Origin: Lachnospiraceae bacterium XBB1006 | Lineage (GTDB): Bacteria > Bacillota > Clostridia > Lachnospirales > Lachnospiraceae | Reading direction: 5' to 3' | Length of the DNA: 64,000 nucleotides | Assembly (NCBI GenBank): GCA_900115795.1 | Contig: FOXT01000004.1 | Location: 186,001-250,000 of the forward strand | Shown here: in pieces, positions 62,423 to 64,000 of the stretch | Layout: each line of letters opens with the position of its first letter | Position numbering within the stretch: the first letter of the stretch is position 1 | Notes under the pieces: generated by a model | The model's input: the letters and a program-made list of their open reading frames with translations, nothing else | Told to the model about the DNA's origin: nothing | Database searches by the model: none | Program-made: the position numbers and the translations under genes

Positions 62423-62468
62423 AATATAATTTCTCAGTGTATGAATACTGTATAAGTAATGTATGAAT
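62423..62468 (-). promoter_or_regulatory. Direct repeats over the -35 of the secreted-protein promoter
   Basis: On the minus strand ATTCATACA occurs twice (62468-62460 and 62446-62438), 22 bp apart start to start, i.e. two helical turns. A -10 TATATT lies at 62428-62423. The proximal repeat covers the -35 position. Nine-bp repeats with a 12-13 bp spacer are the layout of LytTR-type (AgrA/ComE-like) regulator sites; the regulator is not in the window. Confidence 0.45.
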
Positions 62469-62534
62469 AAACTAAAATCATATACATTTTACAGCATCTA
62501 ACTACTTCTAAAACCCTTATAAATTCAAGCTTTC

Positions 62535-63545
62535 TTAGAATTTACCAGCGGTTGCTGCTTCTTCTACCGAAACTGCTACAGCTACAGTAGCTCCCACCAT
62601 CGGGTTATTACCCATTCCGATAAGTCCCATCATTTCTACATGGGCCGGTACAGAGGAGGAACCGGCAAACTGGGCATCAGAGTGCATACGTCCTAATGTA
62701 TCTGTCATACCATAGGATGCAGGACCTGCAGCCATGTTATCCGGATGAAGGGTACGTCCTGTACCACCACCGGAAGCAACAGAGAAGTATTTCTTGCCCT
62801 GTTCAATACATTCTTTCTTATAGGTTCCTGCAACCGGATGCTGGAAACGAGTCGGGTTGGTAGAGTTACCGGTAATGGAAACACCAACATTCTCTTTGTG
62901 CATAATTGCTACACCTTCCTGAACATCGTCCGCACCGTAGCATTTAACGGTTGCACGAAGACCTTCTGAATAAGCCTTTTCATAAACTGTTTCAAGCTTC
63001 GCAGTTTTGTAATCATATTTTGTCTCAACATACGTAAATCCGTTGATACGAGAAATAATCTGTGCTGCATCTTTTCCAAGACCGTTTAAAATAACGCGAA
63101 GCGGTTTCTTACGAACTTTATTTGCTTTCTCAGCAATACCAATTGCTCCTTCTGCTGCTGCAAAAGATTCATGACCTGCTAAAAATGCAAAACATTCTGT
63201 TTCTTCTTCCAATAACATCTTTCCAAGATTGCCATGTCCAAGTCCAACCTTACGATGATCTGCAACGGAACCAGGAATACAGAAGGACTGTAACCCTTCA
63301 CCAATTGCTGCAGCTGCATCGGCTGCACGGCGACAATCTTTTTTAATTGCAATCGCTGCACCAACAATATATGCCCAACAAGCATTCTCAAAGCAAATTG
63401 GCTGAATCTTCTTTACCTGCTCGTATACATCAAGGCCAGCATCTTTCGTTATCTTCTCAGCTTCTTCTATGGAGCTGATACCATATTTATTCAGTACTTC
63501 CATAATCTGAGGAAGTCTTCTTTCATAGGATTCAAATAATGCCAT
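62535..63545 (-). CDS. GGGtGRT family protein
   Basis: A 336-residue protein named for its motif, here SVASGGGTGRTLHPDNM (about residues 250-266). It opens MALFESYERRLPQIMEVLNK and contains LGHGNLGKMLLEEETECFAF and a C-terminal AVAVSVEEAATAGKF. These are the recognised features of the GGGtGRT family (PF14057-type), whose molecular role has not been worked out. It lies 15 bp downstream of a NifU-like scaffold gene, the usual partner, which points to a role in iron-sulfur or redox biology. Codon use and length are ordinary. Confidence 0.9.
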   Translation of the reverse strand: MALFESYERRLPQIMEVLNKYGISSIEEAEKITKDAGLDVYEQVKKIQPICFENACWAYIVGAAIAIKKDCRRAADAAAAIGEGLQSFCIPGSVADHRKVGLGHGNLGKMLLEEETECFAFLAGHESFAAAEGAIGIAEKANKVRKKPLRVILNGLGKDAAQIISRINGFTYVETKYDYKTAKLETVYEKAYSEGLRATVKCYGADDVQEGVAIMHKENVGVSITGNSTNPTRFQHPVAGTYKKECIEQGKKYFSVASGGGTGRTLHPDNMAAGPASYGMTDTLGRMHSDAQFAGSSSVPAHVEMMGLIGMGNNPMVGATVAVAVSVEEAATAGKF

Positions 63546-63560
63546 GTCGTTTCTCCTTTC

Positions 63561-64000
63561 TTATTCCTGTCTTGGGTCGATAATCTTTACGCAACCCTGC
63601 TCTTCGGTAACGCGTCCGTAAGAGCCTTTTGCCTTTTCCCAAGCAGTGTTTGGATCATCACCTTTTTTAATAAAATCAGTCATCTTTCCAAGAGAAACAA
63701 ACTGGTAACCAATCACTTCATTGTCTTTATCAAGGGCAATACCGGTTACATAGCCTTCTGCCATCTCCAAGTAACGAACTCCCTTTTCTTTGGTTGCATA
63801 CATGGTACCAACCTGAGAACGAAGTCCCTTACCAAGATCTTCCAGCCCCGCTCCGATAACAAGTCCGTCATCAGAGAACGCACTCTGTGTTCTTCCATAA
63901 ACAATCTGTAAGAACAATTCACGCATTGCAGTATTGATTGCATCACATACAAGGTCTGTATTTAATGCTTCCAAAATTGTCTTTCCCTGCAAAATCTCAG
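63561..64000 (-). CDS. NifU-like iron-sulfur cluster scaffold protein, C-terminal part (cut by window edge)
   Basis: An open minus-strand frame runs from the right edge, so the start is outside the window. The visible 146 codons read ...EILQGKTILEALNTDLVCD, then GYVTGIALDKDNEVIGYQFV, ending in KIIDPRQE. This matches the NifU-like/IscU-type scaffold that accompanies GGGtGRT proteins in Lachnospiraceae. A TTG at 63992 in this frame is only an artefact of the edge. The N-terminal cysteine ligands would lie in the missing part, so their state cannot be judged. Confidence 0.82.
   Translation of the reverse strand, partial: EILQGKTILEALNTDLVCDAINTAMRELFLQIVYGRTQSAFSDDGLVIGAGLEDLGKGLRSQVGTMYATKEKGVRYLEMAEGYVTGIALDKDNEVIGYQFVSLGKMTDFIKKGDDPNTAWEKAKGSYGRVTEEQGCVKIIDPRQE

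Overview
The window looks like chromosomal core sequence from a low-GC, Gram-positive member of the Clostridia, most likely Lachnospiraceae. The basis is a GGGtGRT protein next to a NifU-like scaffold, a radC-mreB junction, the rlmH-yqfC-yqfD-phoH-ybeY order, a T-box in front of pheST, strong AGGAGG ribosome binding sites, and several sporulation-family genes (YqfC, YqfD, SpoIID-like, SpoVB-like, BofC-like). This is inference from gene content; no rRNA is present. I see no insertion sequence, prophage, CRISPR array or tRNA gene.

Nearly all genes lie on the minus strand, so transcription runs right to left. 1-10.6 kb: mreB (cut by the edge), radC, and a run promoted at about 10.59 kb of two flavoproteins, mutS, mutL, miaA and an aluminium-resistance-type PLP enzyme. 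10.6-22.1 kb: a close-packed series from ftsK through a zinc-ribbon/TPR membrane protein, rlmH, yqfC, yqfD, phoH, a degenerate PgpH-like protein, ybeY, a DUF3048 lipoprotein and a SpoVB-like flippase to a BofC-like protein. 22.2-30.6 kb: glgA, yebC, a CNNM/CorC transporter, a lone mazF, a coiled-coil protein, rex, an ABC-F ATPase and a receiver-like protein with Glu at the phosphorylation site. 30.7-31.8 kb: an island of very small genes, including a 62-residue Cys-rich double-hairpin protein and a TTG-started 32-codon gene. 31.8-42.3 kb: an EF-G paralogue, a PilZ protein, queA, pheT, pheS with a T-box leader, a YihY protein, a SpoIID-domain protein and a 6S RNA gene with a near-consensus promoter.

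42.4-48.3 kb has most of the plus-strand genes: citrate synthase, a CheY-like regulator next to an MshEN-like/CheX-like protein, and an AP2-type protein with an HNH remnant. Between them on the minus strand is a PhoB/PhoR-like two-component pair preceded by a Pho-box-like triple repeat. 48.4-57.2 kb: a divergent metG, an L,D-transpeptidase, a DUF11 protein, a three-gene operon (SCP2 domain with lysine-rich tail, FIST sensor, soluble chemoreceptor), an amidase and a small membrane protein. 57.3-64 kb: a GIY-YIG/phosphomannomutase fusion, a secreted nuclease, a SprT-like protein, a tRNA-dihydrouridine synthase, a small secreted protein behind a repeat-bearing promoter, and the GGGtGRT/NifU-like pair cut by the right edge.

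Two themes recur. One is signal transduction built from separate or modified parts: FIST plus MCP, CheY plus MshEN-CheX, PilZ, degenerate REC, degenerate PgpH. The other is domesticated nuclease folds: the HNH-less AP2 protein and the GIY-YIG fusion. The best candidates for an undescribed system are the SCP2-FIST-MCP operon and the CheY/MshEN-CheX pair.
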